Shown here piece by piece: positions 10,999 through 22,831 of a DNA stretch of 64,000 nt. Numbering within the stretch: the first letter of the stretch is position 1; every line of letters starts with the position of its first letter. The stretch spans positions 125,181,657 to 125,245,656 of the forward strand of contig NC_083345.1 in assembly GCF_019175385.1 (NCBI RefSeq). Reading direction: 5' to 3'. Origin of the DNA: Lycium barbarum. Taxonomy: Eukaryota; Streptophyta; Magnoliopsida; Solanales; Solanaceae. The notes under the pieces are model-generated. The model had not been told where the DNA came from, did not search any database, and worked only from the letters and a program-made list of their open reading frames with translations. Both the position numbers and the translations under genes were made by a program.

Positions 10999-13900
10999 TT
11001 AGGTGGACACCTTAAGATGCTTGGATCCATGCTCGGGTGCCAGATTTTCAGCAGCAGCTCGCTTTGGTCTCAACTGCAAACCAAAACAAATTAAAAATCA
11101 TCAAAGGAATCAGAGACCAAGCCAGGATTTGAACCTTATGGATTCTAAATTCTAGGATACCAACATCAGGTGTTAGTAACTAGGTTCTAATCTAATATTG
11201 TAAACATTTATAGTGAATTTCTTAATACAAATACAGGGTTTTGCCGAACTGGTACGCAATAGAACAAATATCACAAAGGATTTAACTTATATACATCGAC
11301 AATGCAAAAAACTTTTACACTATCAGCTTAGCGTATCGTAACCAGATGTAGCAAGTAACTTCCTTATTTTCCAAGTTACTAAACCTACTTTATATGGATA
11401 ATTATGTGTAGTTATCTTTTCAGTGAGTGTAAAAATTATATACAGTCAGTATATAGAAGTTAAAACTCTTTCACAAATTGCCGAAATATCTATAGTAGAA
11501 ACGAGAATGAATGTCGAATAAAAATGGATACTGACCTTCTCTTCAGCACGCTGCTCAAGGTGTCGCAGAAGTATATTTTTGGCTTCTGAACAAATAACTG
11601 GAAATTCAAATGCAGGTCAATAAGATATATTTAGTTAGAAACAAGATATGTTGAGTTAGAAAAGGATGATGAAGCAACTAAAAGAAAAAAGAAAAGATTA
11701 ATGATAAAGCATGGGAAAGTAAACCGTCAACGAACTTGCGCATTCCACATACAGATTTGTACTAATAATATGAATGTACTTTAGATGGCTATTCATAGTT
11801 ATGATACGACTATACATACCAAATGTTGCAACCTAAGAGAAATTGCTTTTTCCTTTTTGGTAATGGGATCTTACATATAGTTACTAACCATATCTAACTA
11901 AATTAAGATAACGCCCGCTAGCGCTACTGAGAAAGTAATCTTTTTAGTGCATTTGAAAGCAGTCTCATAGTCGAGTATAGAAATGCAGTAACGGAGCAAG
12001 ATAATAATGTTATCCGAAAGAACTAAACGACAATTTTCTAAAAATGAAAGGAGATGAACCTGATAAACAGTGACTTGTCTGTGCAAGTTATATTTCTAAA
12101 GGTAGCACCAACAAATCTAACAGGAGAAGAATACTTAGATTGCTTTTATTTAAATTCTTACCAAAAATGTTTGCAATATATCTTAGCACACTTAACACTT
12201 CCTCACCACAGTTGATTATCACAAACAGGCACTAAAAATCTCGAGGTCTTATTAAAGTTTGTCGAGATCATATCACTCCAAAACTAATTTGTTGCTTGTT
12301 CACTTGCACTTTAGCTTCCACCACCAACGCCCCACCCAAAAAAAAAAAAAAAATTACTGGAGTTTCGAATTAAACATATCCATAGCAGAAAAGGGAAGAG
12401 CTGCATTATTTGCTTCAAGGACAGGACCCTACCCTATTCTTGAACCCTCAGACGAGCTATATCCTGCCAGAATTTCCTGGAACCGTTTTAGTAATAAAAA
12501 GCTTATGCACCTAGCTCGTTGGAAGCCATGAGTCTTATAGCCCAAAATGGTAATAGAGGTTTTAGTAGGTCCTTGCTTAATATACTTATCTATTTATAGT
12601 CGATCAAACCTTTCACCTGGCTAACACAGAACAAAGCACCGGCCAGGACTCTCTTTGTTTCGATGAAAGCCTCAACGCTCGCATTCTAGGGGAACTTTTT
12701 TGACTATTTACCTTCATCAAAGCCAGAAGCAAAGGGCGAAAACTCCAAAACTAGTAAATAGAGAGTGCTTGATTCTGCATACACATACAATTCATTGCCA
12801 ATTGGTCATCCTGATTAATCCATACCCAATGGTGTTCTACTCATAAGACTTCCTAATAGTATCTCACGGGATCAATTGACTTGATGAACATCCTATCAAC
12901 CTCCCCAAACATCCAGATCCAGGCTTGATAAACTTGTCAACATCTAGACAACTACTACTCTTGAAAATGTAGGATACCTAATTCAAAAATGAGTTTAAAT
13001 TTTATACACCGTCAGTATAAGGAATTCTTTATACTATCAGGTCAGCCTAAGGATATTACAAGCAAGATTTCTCAGCATGAGAGATCTTTACTCTCGAAAT
13101 AAGACAGGTTACCTACAACAACAGGTAAAGATAACTTAAATTTTTTACATTTGACGGTGTATATCTCACACTCTTAAAAGATATCTTACAAAGCATAGGC
13201 TTTTGAGGCACAAACTGTTTTTGAGGTTGCATCATTTCTACAGTAAGCAAACTGAAATTCAAATTCCTCAAGAGATGATTGGCTTAATTTGCATGGCCAA
13301 CACATAAGGATAAATAGCAGCACTGCAGCAGCAGCAGAGATTAAGTAATTCCATTCAATTGGTTTTTCTGGGGGGGGGGGGGGTTAAGTATTCTAGTAAA
13401 ATATAGATCTAAAAAAACCCAGAGAGTGAGAGCAACTAATAGATAAATGTAAATTATAGTGTCAAAACATGTCTAAGGAGAAAAAAAAAAAGAATCCTTT
13501 TCTTGATTTACCTTGATTTGGTGGTGGAAGAGTCCGATCATGAGTAGGGCGATAAGTCACAGGTGTCATTCTCTGGAAATAGGAAGAACACAGAATTAGA
13601 TATATATATAAACTTACTAGAATCCTCCAAATTAAGAAAAAAGAAAAAGGAGGATGCACTCCATCTACTAAAAAACCAATATACAAATATTTACCGCCAG
13701 GCAACTTCATCATGGAACACTTTTTCTATTGCGAAAAATAATTTTTAAAGAGATTTTTAAGTCCATATGCAGGTTTTTATATCCTTTTGAATATAAAATT
13801 GGTTCACTTTACTTATCATGCCATTCAAAGAAACGTACTTCAGGTGAAGAGTGTTTCGTTACAAAGTTACCATACTTTATCATTAGTCACCTTGCATAAG

Positions 13901-15661
13901 TACAAGTCTGTGGCATTCGCTTAATTGGTACATTAAAAAATTCAGCTTAACAGCAACTCCTTAGGAGAGACATAATGAGTTTCAGTCTATGACTTAGCCA
14001 CGTAACTTTATCAGCAAACACTCCATTATTTTTACCTTTCTAATTTGTGATAACTACCAGAACGGGGAAAACAAAACGGTAGAGAAAGATGAATTGCTTC
14101 GTGAGGCTTGAAATCCGAATGATCAATGGTCAGATCATATTCAAGGAGCCAAGCAGCACAAAGAGAAAAGGTAAGACGGAACTAAAAAACAAAAAGGGAA
14201 AAAAGTTGCATCAATTTTTGTATGGTAATACAAGAACCGAGAATGCTTCTTCTTTCCGCTTCTCTTAGAAGTAATATTTCATAATAACAACCTATAGAAA
14301 CAAGTATCATGTAGCTTTTTTACAGAGTCGTAGAATATTATGGTTTTGGTTTCTGATTCCTCTCGTACATATTTATCAGTCTGAGTTCGGAAGTAAGAGT
14401 AACTGACATAGCAGTAACATAAGCAGTGCATACTATTAATCAATGCCATAATAGATCAAAATCTAATACGTGGTTATCATTAAGCTGAGTGTACAATGCA
14501 TTATGGCAGCATATGCCACGTGGCGGACATTGAGTCCACCCCAGCAAAGAGGGATTGTTTATGCAAAGTCACATAAGCAAACAAATCTAACCGAGATACC
14601 CCCAAACCATCAAGAAGACGGCTCAGTTCATATAGATCGTGTTCAATTCTTTTTGTTGTTTTATTTTTCCGCTTAATAATGACCAACGTTGTTGCTTGAG
14701 GTAATATGATATCTCTACGTGCATTGAGTATTTGCCAATGCCATCCAAAATCCGCGTTAAATTACTTATAGCATAACTATTCCTCTTTTACAGATTATGC
14801 ACCATTATGGCAATCCTAGAGCTCATTAACGAATCAAACATCATTACACCAGAAACCAAACAGGCTTAATGCCCTAAATCAGAGTATTCTATGCTAGCTC
14901 TAGTAACACGGCGCCACATAAGCATGCAAAAAAACAATCAATCAACTAGATCTCAATCCCAAATTAGCTAGGTTCAGCACTTCAGCCAAATTTTCCAAGA
15001 ACTCATTTTTTGTGCATAAAACAAACATAGCAAAAAAGGGTCAAACATAAATCAGCAAAAAAAAAACTGTAAAATTCAAAAAGAAACTGAATTGTGAAAA
15101 GGGTGTTCACTAAAATCAATCAAGATTGAAGTTATTAACTTTTTTTTTAACAAGAAATATACAAAAACCTATACATTGATTATGTATATCAGCTAAATTG
15201 CTCCAAGAATGCATTTTTTGTACATAAAACAAACATTAGCAAAAATGGGTCTTGCATAAATCAGCTAAAAAGACTGTAAAATTCAAATCAAGATTGAATT
15301 TTTTAGTTTTTACAAGAAATTGAGAATAAAAAAAAATGCTGTAAAATTCAAAAAGAAATTCAATGAGGAAAAGGGTGTTCAGTAAAATAATCAAGATTGA
15401 ATTTTTTTACTTTTTACAAGAAATTAAAAGGGTCGAACAACAATCAGCTAAAAAAAACTGTAAAAAAAAATGGGGAAAAGGGTGTTCAGTAAAATAATCA
15501 AGATTGAATTTTTTTTATTTTTTACAACAAATTAAGACCAAAAAAAAAAAAAAAGTAAAAATGAAAAGGGTACTTACAGAAGGAGTAGAAGGATCAGAAG
15601 GGCGAAGCTGACTAAAATTATGAGGGTCAAAAGAAGGTAAATCACCTAACATTGACCCCAT
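10999..15661 (-). CDS. DDA1: DDA1: DET1- and DDB1-associated protein 1
   Basis: Four exons, minus strand: 15578-15661, 13512-13572, 11536-11597 and 10999-11073 (282 nt, 93 aa plus stop). All junctions have GT/AG sites and the phases match. Exon 1 reads [19 protein letters not shown], exon 2 [20 protein letters not shown], exon 3 [20 protein letters not shown], and exon 4 [18 protein letters not shown]. These match plant DDA1 along its whole length (usual length about 95 aa). DDA1 is a small nuclear partner of DDB1-DET1-COP10 that helps CUL4-based ubiquitin ligases select substrates; the Arabidopsis protein promotes turnover of PYL abscisic-acid receptors. The start codon is the first ATG in frame with the conserved N-terminus. 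A nested MITE sits about 100 bp upstream. Confidence 0.95.
15045..15540 (-). repeat. degenerate tandem repeats in DDA1 intron 1
   Basis: About four loosely spaced units share AAACTGTAAAATTC, AAAAGGGTGTTCA and ATCAAGATTGAATTTTTT plus a TTTTTACAAGAAATT end. Copies are AT-rich and vary in length. They lie 40-530 bp inside intron 1 from the exon 1 donor. Confidence 0.65.
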
Positions 15662-15837
15662 TGGTATAACACCTAAATTGGGAAGAACAACAATGCCACT
15701 TTTTTCAATTATTAGCTACAAATGTATACTGTGATGTTGGCAAAAGCTCCTTATTTTGAGCCTGTTTGGATGGGCTTAAAAAAAGCAGTTAAAAAAAAAA
15801 AAACATATTGTGTAGGCTAACTTATTTTTTCATTTTT

Positions 15838-16730
15838 TTGCGCGGATTGCCCTTCGTTTGGGGTGGTCTTTAAATTTTGCCCCTTAAATTTGTGGTCTTT
15901 AAATTTTACCCTTTGCTTGAAAAGATGGGTGAATACATGAAATTCTGGGTTCGAATCCCCGCTCAGGCATAAAATAAAAAAATAATTTCGCAAGGCAGGA
16001 CTGGGGGAGTGTATGCCGGATCCAGCATACAATCTTTAAGAAAAAGTTAAAGTTATGCCGGATCCGGCATAACTAAAAGTTTTCCCCTCAAGGCAAAGTC
16101 TGCCCCTTCCAGCACACTTTTAGTTAAACATAACTAAAAGTCTGGCGGAGGGGGCATACAAAATTTAAACTTTGCCTTATAAGGCAAACTTTTAGTTATG
16201 CCTTAAGGAAAACTTATGCCTTATGGGGCATACTTTTAGTTATGTTTTATGAGCACACTCTTAGTAAAGGTTTACCTTGAAAAGTTTAAAAAAAAAAATA
16301 CATATATATGCTTCAAGGCAAAGTTTACCCATAAGGCATAAGTATGCCCCCATTGGCATAAGTTTGGTAATTCCTTAACAAGTTTATGCCGATGGGGGCA
16401 TACTTTTAATGGGCAAACTTTTATGCCGGATCCGGCATAAACTTGTGAAGTAATTATCAAAGTTATGCCGGAACCGGCATACTTATGCCAAGTCTGCCCA
16501 TAAGGCATAAGTATGCCGAGTCCGGCATAACTTTGCTAATTCCTTCACAAGTGTATGCCGATGGAGGCATAGCGAAATTTAAACTCTGCCTTGCGATTTT
16601 TTTTTTTAAATTTTGACTGTGTGGGGGTTCGAACCTGAAACCCATGGGATTTAGCGAAGGGCAAAATTTAAAGATTTCAAATATGAGGGGCAAAATTTAA
16701 AGACCACCCCAAAAGGGCAATTCTGCGAAT
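15838..16730. mobile_element. nested TIR element with palindromic interior
   Basis: The terminal inverted repeats are GCGCGGATTGCCCTTC...GGGGTGGTCTTTAAATTTT and their complement at the right. Subterminal parts include GGGTTCGAATCCCCGCTCAG at the left and GGGGGTTCGAACCTGAAACC at the right. A 300-bp relative lies at 43492-43790. No transposase is present and the target duplication was not resolved. Open frames here are translations of the palindromes. Confidence 0.75.
16010..16575. repeat. cluster of TATGCC...GGCATA palindromes
   Basis: At least nine short perfect or near-perfect palindromes, for example TTATGCCGGATCCGGCATAA near 16054 and again near 16420, TATGCCGATGGGGGCATA near 16385, and variants with GAACC, GAGTCC or GATGGA in the middle. 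They occupy most of the core of the nested element and could form hairpins on either strand. Confidence 0.85.
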
Positions 16731-16956
16731 TGCCCTTATTTTTTTGGGGTTATAAGCTGTTTTCAGCTTATAAGCTGCATTAGATAAGCTAAGTCAAATA
16801 GACCCAATTATTTTTTTGGGCTTATTTTAAGCACAAAATGGCTTTAAGTTGGCCAGCCAAACACTCAAAAAAGCTGAAAACAGCTTATAAGTCAATCCAA
16901 ACGGGCTCTTTATACTCCCTCTTTGCTCTTTTTTTTTTGTTGCTTAAAAGGACATA

Positions 16957-17188
16957 CTCCCTCCGTCCCAATTTATGTGATATAATTTGATTAGGTACAG
17001 GGTTTAAAAAAATAAAATTTTTAAAATTTATGACCTAAAATAAGTATAGATATTTGTGTGGCTGTAAATCATTTTATTAAGGGTAAAAAGGGAAATTTTA
17101 AGTTAAATTATCTCTAAATATGGAAATAAATCATTTTTTTTAACAAACTAAAAAGAAAAGTGTATTGCATAAATTGGGACAGAAATAG
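16957..17188. mobile_element. Stowaway-like MITE
   Basis: It starts CTCCCTCCGTCCCAATTTAT after TA and ends TAAATTGGGACAGAAATAG before TA. The ends are inverted and the TA dinucleotide is duplicated, as in Tc1/mariner-derived Stowaway elements. Internal phrases (GTGTGGCTGTAAATCATTTT) recur in the copies at 22048 and 40742. Confidence 0.85.
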
Positions 17189-17304
17189 TATTTGATAGGG
17201 TTTTTTTCATTTTTGGACCCTCAGCAAAGAATTAATTACGGGTGCTAGGCGGGATATACAAAATCTATACATTGATTATGTGTACTTATACTTGATATAC
17301 AAAA

Positions 17305-17591
17305 GGCGTAATACATAAATAGGCCCTTAAACTTGGTCTCAGCTGACAAGTATGTCCTCCAACTTTGAGTGTGCACAAGTAGGCACCTCAACTTGTATCC
17401 ACTTTGTCAATTGAACACTCCTACTTACAAAATGATCATCTAGACACCTTCAGAATTTATGTGCTACGTCAGCATTTGTGCTTACGTGTTCAACTTTATA
17501 CAAGTTGGGGTGCCTACTTGTACACGCCCAAAATTGAAGGGCATACTTGACAGCTGAGGCCAAATTTGAGGGTCTATTTATGTATTATGTG
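17305..17591. mobile_element. small Mutator-like MITE with 9-bp target duplication
   Basis: The ends are GGCGTAATACATAAATAGGC and the complement of TATTTATGTATTATGTG. TATACAAAA is duplicated perfectly on both sides (17296-17304 and 17592-17600). The interior carries the inverted phrases CAAGTAGGCACCTCAACTTG and CAAGTTGGGGTGCCTACTTG. It is 287 bp and noncoding. Confidence 0.8.
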
Positions 17592-17659
17592 TATACAAAA
17601 CCTATATATTTACTGGCTATTTTATAAATTAAATAACCGAAAGGCATTGAACTTAATTA

Positions 17660-17693
<34 letters not shown>

Positions 17694-18096
17694 AACTAGT
17701 ACTTATAAAAATGTAACCATTCTCCTAACTACCTGATTTGAAGGACATTTACAATGGAGGTGTGTGTGGGGGGGCGGGGGGGGGGGGGACCGAGCCTATA
17801 AGGTATGGTTCATGTAAATCAAATAACTTTTGTTGAGACCCTATATTTATATTAAAAAATCTGCAAAATATTTTGCGAATATTTGATTGTGAACCCAGTT
17901 ATTATTGTATATGAACTTAAAAGCGTTATAGAAAGTAGAAACCCACAAATTTCAAATTTTGAATTTTGCCTCTGAAATTAATATAATAATTACTCTCTCA
18001 ATTTCAATTTATGTGATGGTGTTCGGATTTCAAGAATCTAATAAATTATTCTTTGGACAAAAAATCAGCCACTATGGGGAACATATAATTTTCTAG

Positions 18097-18140
18097 GATC
18101 ATCAAGCAATGTTGTTGTTGTTGTTGATCATCAAGCAATG
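18097..18140 (+). mobile_element. tail-only TS SINE insertion, tentative
   Basis: A perfect 15-bp direct repeat, GATCATCAAGCAATG (18097-18111 and 18126-18140), flanks just 14 bp of (TTG)n. TTG repeats are the 3' tail of TS SINEs and 13-16 bp duplications are their normal target signature. The simplest reading is an insertion truncated almost to nothing; replication slippage is an alternative. Confidence 0.5.
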
Positions 18141-18413
18141 ACCTGTAATAAAGATGTGTGAGTATTTATATTTATCTAGTAGAAGTAGTATTTGTTATAA
18201 CGTTGATGATTAGATCAATTTACATTTAACCAACTAAACTTTTTATGACAGATGTATGAATCATCAATTTGCATGTAGCAAAAAATGTCTAGCGGGACTT
18301 TGCTGTTAAGAGAGATGTCTATCTTGTTACAACGATAGCTAAGGGTATCTAATTGGATCTTGTTGTTACTTTGAGTGTTTGTCTATGTATTTCGCCTATT
18401 TATATTTCAAGAA

Positions 18414-18887
18414 GGGTAAAGGTGTAAATATACCTCTCAACTTTACGATTTAGAGCACATATACCTCTCATTACAAAAGTGGTGCATATATACCTTACCG
18501 TTACAAATGGTGCAAATATACTCTTTTCGCTGAAGGGAATTTTTTAAAATCATTTAGGTTATTTTTTAATTAAAAAAATGTCACGTGACTTTAAAAAAAA
18601 AGTCTACCTATTTTTTTTTTTAGTAGCCATACTTTTCTAAAGCCACATGGTAATTTTTAAATGGGTAGACTTTTAAAGTCATGTGACATTTTTTTCATTA
18701 AAAAAATAACCTAAATGATTTTTTTTTAAATCTCGTCAACGAAAAGGATATATTTGCACCATTTTGTAACAGCAGGGGTATATTTGCACCATTTTATAAT
18801 AGCAGGGGTATTTATACACTACTTTTATAATGAGGGATATATCTGCTCTAAATCGCAAAGTTGAGGGGTATATTTGCACATTTTTCC
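18414..18887. mobile_element. Mutator-like MITE with long inverted repeats
   Basis: The left end GGGTAAAGGTGTAAATATAC and right end GTATATTTGCACATTTTTCC extend as an inverted repeat of about 200 bp, including CAACTTTACGATTTAGAG / CTCTAAATCGCAAAGTTG. The flanks TTTCAAGAA (18405-18413) and TTTAAAGAA (18888-18896) form a 9-bp duplication with one mismatch. It is 474 bp and noncoding. Confidence 0.75.
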
Positions 18888-19439
18888 TTTAAAGAATTTT
18901 ATTATTTGAGCCTTCATTAATGAAAAGGCTTAATTATTTTCTTCTACAATGAATTTTCATTTCCAAGTTTTCAATTTTTTATTTCAACTTTTAAGTTCTT
19001 GCAGTGTTTTGCCTAACATTTAAGACTTTGAATTAAACTATTCAAATATTTATATTAATAAATAAAGTTTTTGACCAAAAGATTCAAGATACCGTATTGC
19101 AAATACATGGCTAATATATTACTAAATTGAAATAACCTAAATCAATAATAAATATTACTAACATATATTAATGTGAAACTAGAGTTTTTATATCTTATAA
19201 GAAAGATTTAAGAACAAACAAGATGATTATTAAAGATCTACAAAAAAGAAAGAAAAACTTCATATATAATCATTTCAAATGAAAAAATTTACAATTTTGA
19301 TTCTTTGAGTAATAAGATGATTATTGAAACGCTTACGAGTTAAAATTTTGTAACACATCAAAAATTCATTTCAAATTTAAAAAAGAAACAGACATAAAAA
19401 TAGAAAATGAAAGAAAAAATTTAAACCTTATTAATTTTC

Positions 19440-19860
19440 TAATTTTCGATATGTACCAGAGCTTCTTCGATAAGAAGCGAATTAGCTTTGAGAACCTTCA
19501 TATCAGCTATGAGAACCTTCATATTTTTTCCTAGCATTTTTGAGATGCTCCCTCTCGTTGTTCCAAGACTTCCAACTGGTTCAGCAAGTTTATCATATCC
19601 CCAACTGCTGTAAAGGCTTGAAAAGCTATAACCTTCTTTGCAAGCTGTTCTAGCACCTGCTGTTGCTGAATTAGAGTTTGATGTCGTGGAAGATCGAACT
19701 CTCCTAGTTCGTCGTTGGTGTCAAGACTAACTTAGTAGTCAGTTGGCTGCTGCGTAGCAAGATCCAGCAGATGAGGAGTTGTTCCACTATCTTGGACTCC
19801 TAAGCCAGGTCAAGCAAGTTGCTGATTTGCGTTTCTATGATGCAAATCGTGCCCTCAAGT
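19440..19860 (-). pseudogene. unrecognised coding-like relic
   Basis: This stretch is less AT-rich than its surroundings. A minus-strand frame reads VLEQLAKKVIAFQAFTAVG then LLNQLEVLEQREGASQKC before a stop, with glutamine-rich and leucine-heptad character suggesting a former coiled coil. Frames upstream and downstream are broken. A short direct repeat (GAGAACCTTCATAT, 19489 and 19519) adds to the decay. I do not recognise the family; a retroelement or a captured gene fragment are both possible. Confidence 0.3.
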
Positions 19861-20059
19861 TTATCGATAATCCTTTCAATATTTAAATTTCAAATATTAA
19901 GTGTCAAATATCAGACTTATCGAAACCATTGGATTGAAATACAGTACTTCTTTGCTGGTGTCTTCTTGATAGTTGATAGGATAATGTTTTCATCTTTGAT
20001 TGAAATGACATTTGGATCCTTATTATGTTTAAATTTAAAGTGATACGGAGGGAAAAAAA

Positions 20060-20110
20060 AAGAAGAAGAAGAAGAAGAAGAAGAAGAAGAAGAAGAAGAA
20101 GAAGAAGAAT
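20060..20110 (+). repeat. (GAA)n microsatellite
   Basis: About 16 GAA units, ending a few bases before the MITE at 20118. Confidence 0.95.
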
Positions 20111-20117
20111 GGACTAA

Positions 20118-20349
20118 GCCTGTTTGGATGGGCTTAGCTAAAAAAAATAAGTTGGATAGTCTAACTTTTTTTTTTTGGCTTATAAGCTGTTTTCAGCTTA
20201 TAAGCTGCTTTAGATAAGCTAAGTCAAATGGGCTCAATTATTTTTTTGAGCTTATTTTAAGCACAAAATGACTTTAAGCTGGCTAGTCAAACACTTAAAA
20301 AAGCTGAAAACAGCTTATAAGTAACTTATAAGCCAATCCAAACGGGCTC
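20118..20349. mobile_element. Tourist-like MITE, intact relative of the 15758 element
   Basis: The ends are GCCTGTTTGGATGGGCTTAG and the complement of AAGCCAATCCAAACGGGCTC, flanked by TAA on both sides. It is 232 bp. It shares GCTGTTTTCAGCTTATAAGC and GCACAAAATGACTTTAAGC with the 15758-16908 element and shows what that element looked like before its nested insertion. Confidence 0.8.
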
Positions 20350-21054
20350 TAAATTATATCTGGCTATAGTGGAACTGGAGAAGTGTACAGATAAGAAATT
20401 TCGCTCATTCACATGCCAAATTAGTATTGTGCTCCTATTTTATGGAGGAGGGATGCTTTTTCAGAATTTGAATCCCCCGTGTTCAGTTGTTATCGTATTC
20501 GTCAAGCTAATAGTTTGTCTTTATTGTAGTATTCTGTATTCTCCTTCACATTATAAATATGAAAAATCAATAGAATGCATCATTATGTCAATGATTTGAA
20601 TAATAAGAAAGTAACTATAGCAAAAAAAGCGAGATTCAATTTGAATTTGAAAAGGGCGACGAGAGGCACGAGATAGCCAACAACTTAATGAGGGCAATGA
20701 TAGCTTAGACCCTGTAGCATATGTGATTTCTACGATGGATCGGTCCAATGTGATTGTGAATTTTGGAAATGGATTGGAACTGAAAAAATATCTTTGGGTA
20801 TTCGATATAGATTCTTGTTGTGCGATCTTACCTTTTTTTTTTTTAAGGCCATAAAATATTAATTTGTAATATATGTAAATTTAAAGTAATATAGTTACTA
20901 CTGGAGTTGTGGTTGTTTTTTAACATGAAGGCAATAGAACACTAAGGTAAATGAACTATAAAAGTTGGAAATCTTTTAAGTACTTCGTTGTCATATCGTA
21001 TGTTTTTGGTGCTACACTAACGGCCAACCATTTGTAGTTTGAAAAGATTCATAG

Positions 21055-21640
21055 CCACACAATGAAATTTCATCTCAAAGCTGAAGGTATTTTACCATAA
21101 TGATGGCTATTTTGTTGTTAAGTTTGCTAGTATGCATGACAGGAATGAAGTGCTATATTCTAGCCCTCAAATTATTAATAATAGATTTGTGATTATCAAG
21201 ACTTAAACTGCTGAGGCTGATTTTGCTAATGAAGTGTTTAAGACCATACCATTGTGGGTTAAGTTCCCTAACCTACCCCTATGTTGCGGGAGTATGGATT
21301 CATTAAGTAGGAAAATTAAGTAGTGGATTAGGAAATCCTCTCTATGTTGATGAGTACACAACTAAAATGGAGAGCATTTCATATGCTAGGGTGTAAATTG
21401 AAATGGATGTGACAAGAACTTTGCCTATGACTATTAAACAGGACATGATTGCTGCAAGGAACAAATGAGGTAAAATGATAATCAAGTTAAGGTAAAGCCC
21501 AAAAAACTAGACAAGAATGGAAATTCAAAAAAGGAACTATAGTGGTAAGTCAAGAGGAAGCAGGAGGAGTAGTAGCACATGGACCCCAATGCCAAGCTGG
21601 ACCTCAGATAGCTGAGCAACAAGTTAAAGGATGATGCACC
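21055..21640 (+). pseudogene. decayed LINE ORF1 (DUF4283-like) fragment
   Basis: Plus-strand translation gives YHNDGYFVVKFASMHDRNEV followed by PLWVKFPNLPL, then a segment resembling MDSLSRKIGxxIGNPLxxDE and SYARVxIEMDV, separated by stops (near 21205, 21335 and 21390). This is the N-terminal nucleic-acid-binding region common to plant LINE ORF1 proteins. Several stops make it inactive. No LINE 3' end was found immediately downstream. Confidence 0.65.
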
Positions 21641-21800
21641 AATTACTACTAAAAAAACAGGAAATTAGCGACGGATAAATTTTGCAGCTAAACAGCTATT
21701 TAGCAAGAGATTATCACAAAATTTTGTTAGATACAAAAAAATTATCGATGAATCAGTGACAAACTTCTTAGCTAATTCCTTTTTTTTTTTTTAAGTGAAT
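21640..21800 (+). mobile_element. possible CACTA-type end fragment
   Basis: It starts TACTACTAAAAAAACAGG followed by AAATTAGCGACGGATAAA, as in CACTA/En-Spm terminal regions where short GCGACGG-like motifs repeat. The first C is replaced by T and the matching end was not found. The stretch at 8129-8230 shows similar AATTAGCGATGG wording. Confidence 0.4.
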
Positions 21801-22047
21801 GTAAGATATACTAGTGGGTATGGCAAGTGGTGATGGTAAGGATAAATATATGGGGGAATAGAAGTTGTTCCACATCCTCCTAACATATCCCAAATATATT
21901 AGTTACTTGACAAAAAAAATATAAGCACGGAGAGAGTGAGGGAAGTTTATTATTGAAAATAAGGTGGAATGCTGGTAGTTTAATAACTAATATGGCATTT
22001 ATAAATGTAATAATGTAATAGCAATACATGTTTTTACTATTTAAATA

Positions 22048-22283
22048 TTCCTTCTGGTCCAATTTATGTGATACAGTTTGACTATGCACGGAGTTTAAGA
22101 AAGAAAGGAAAACTTTTGAAAAGCATAGTCTAAAAACAAGTCATAAATATTTATGTGGCTGTAAATCATTTCATTAAGGGTAAAAAGGAAAGTTTTAAGT
22201 TAATTTATTTTTAATATAAAAATGTATCATCTTTGAGACAGATTAAAAAGAAAAGTATATCACATAAATAGCGACAAAGGGAG
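22048..22283. mobile_element. Stowaway-like MITE
   Basis: It starts TTCCTTCTGGTCCAATTTAT after TA and ends CATAAATAGCGACAAAGGGAG before TA. The interior matches the 16957 copy. A partial second copy of the right half follows at about 22290-22400, ending CACATAAATTGAGATAGGAG. Confidence 0.8.
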
Positions 22284-22583
22284 TAAGATATTTGTGTGTC
22301 CATAATTCATCTCATTAAGAGTAAAATGAAAATTTTATCGTTAATTATTTTTAAATTAGACTAGAGAGGAAAGTGCTTCACATAAATTGAGATAGGAGTA
22401 GCTCATTTCTTCTCATCCAAGTCTTGGTGCGCCGAGTTACCTGATACCTATGTTGGCAAGGAGTATTGCAACAATTCAACCTTCAGGATATCTATAAATT
22501 TCTCTCTTATTTGACCATATCTCGGATTCTTGAAAAGATTTTATTTAGTGATGTCAGGATATAGTTATGTTGCATAGATTGTA

Positions 22584-22831
22584 CTCCCTCGAATCAGAAA
22601 GAGTGTTCACTTAGCCTTTTTTTTTTTTTGGTAAAAAAGAACGTCTACTTATCAAATTAAGAAAGAATTAACCTTATTTCAAATTTACCCCTATTAAGTG
22701 CTATGTAATCAAATTTCAATACTTACCTAATTAGAGGCAATTTAGTCTAATCACCTATTTTTGTTTAGGAGTTAATATTTTCTGAAGGAATGTGAATGCC
22801 TAAGTGAACACTCTTTTCGATCCGGAGGGTG
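22584..22831. mobile_element. Stowaway-like MITE, second subfamily
   Basis: It starts CTCCCTCGAATCAGAAAGAG after TA and ends TTCGATCCGGAGGGTG before TA, with inverted GTGTTCACTTAG / CTAAGTGAACAC inside the ends. It belongs to the same subfamily as 52643-52885. Confidence 0.8.

Larger units (their letters stand above)
15758..16908. mobile_element. Tourist-like MITE carrying a nested insertion, upstream of DDA1
   Basis: The outer ends are GAGCCTGTTTGGATGGGCTT and the complement of GTCAATCCAAACGGGCTC. The intact empty relative lies at 20118-20349, so the extra material here (about 15838-16730) is a later insertion. The internal phrase GCTGTTTTCAGCTTATAAGC is shared with the 20118 copy. The left end is only 97 bp upstream of the DDA1 start codon. 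Confidence 0.8.

Noticed and set aside
16272..16693. Minus-strand open frames with repeated YAGSGI-like text
   Set aside because: The repetition reflects the TATGCC/GGCATA palindromes, not a protein family.
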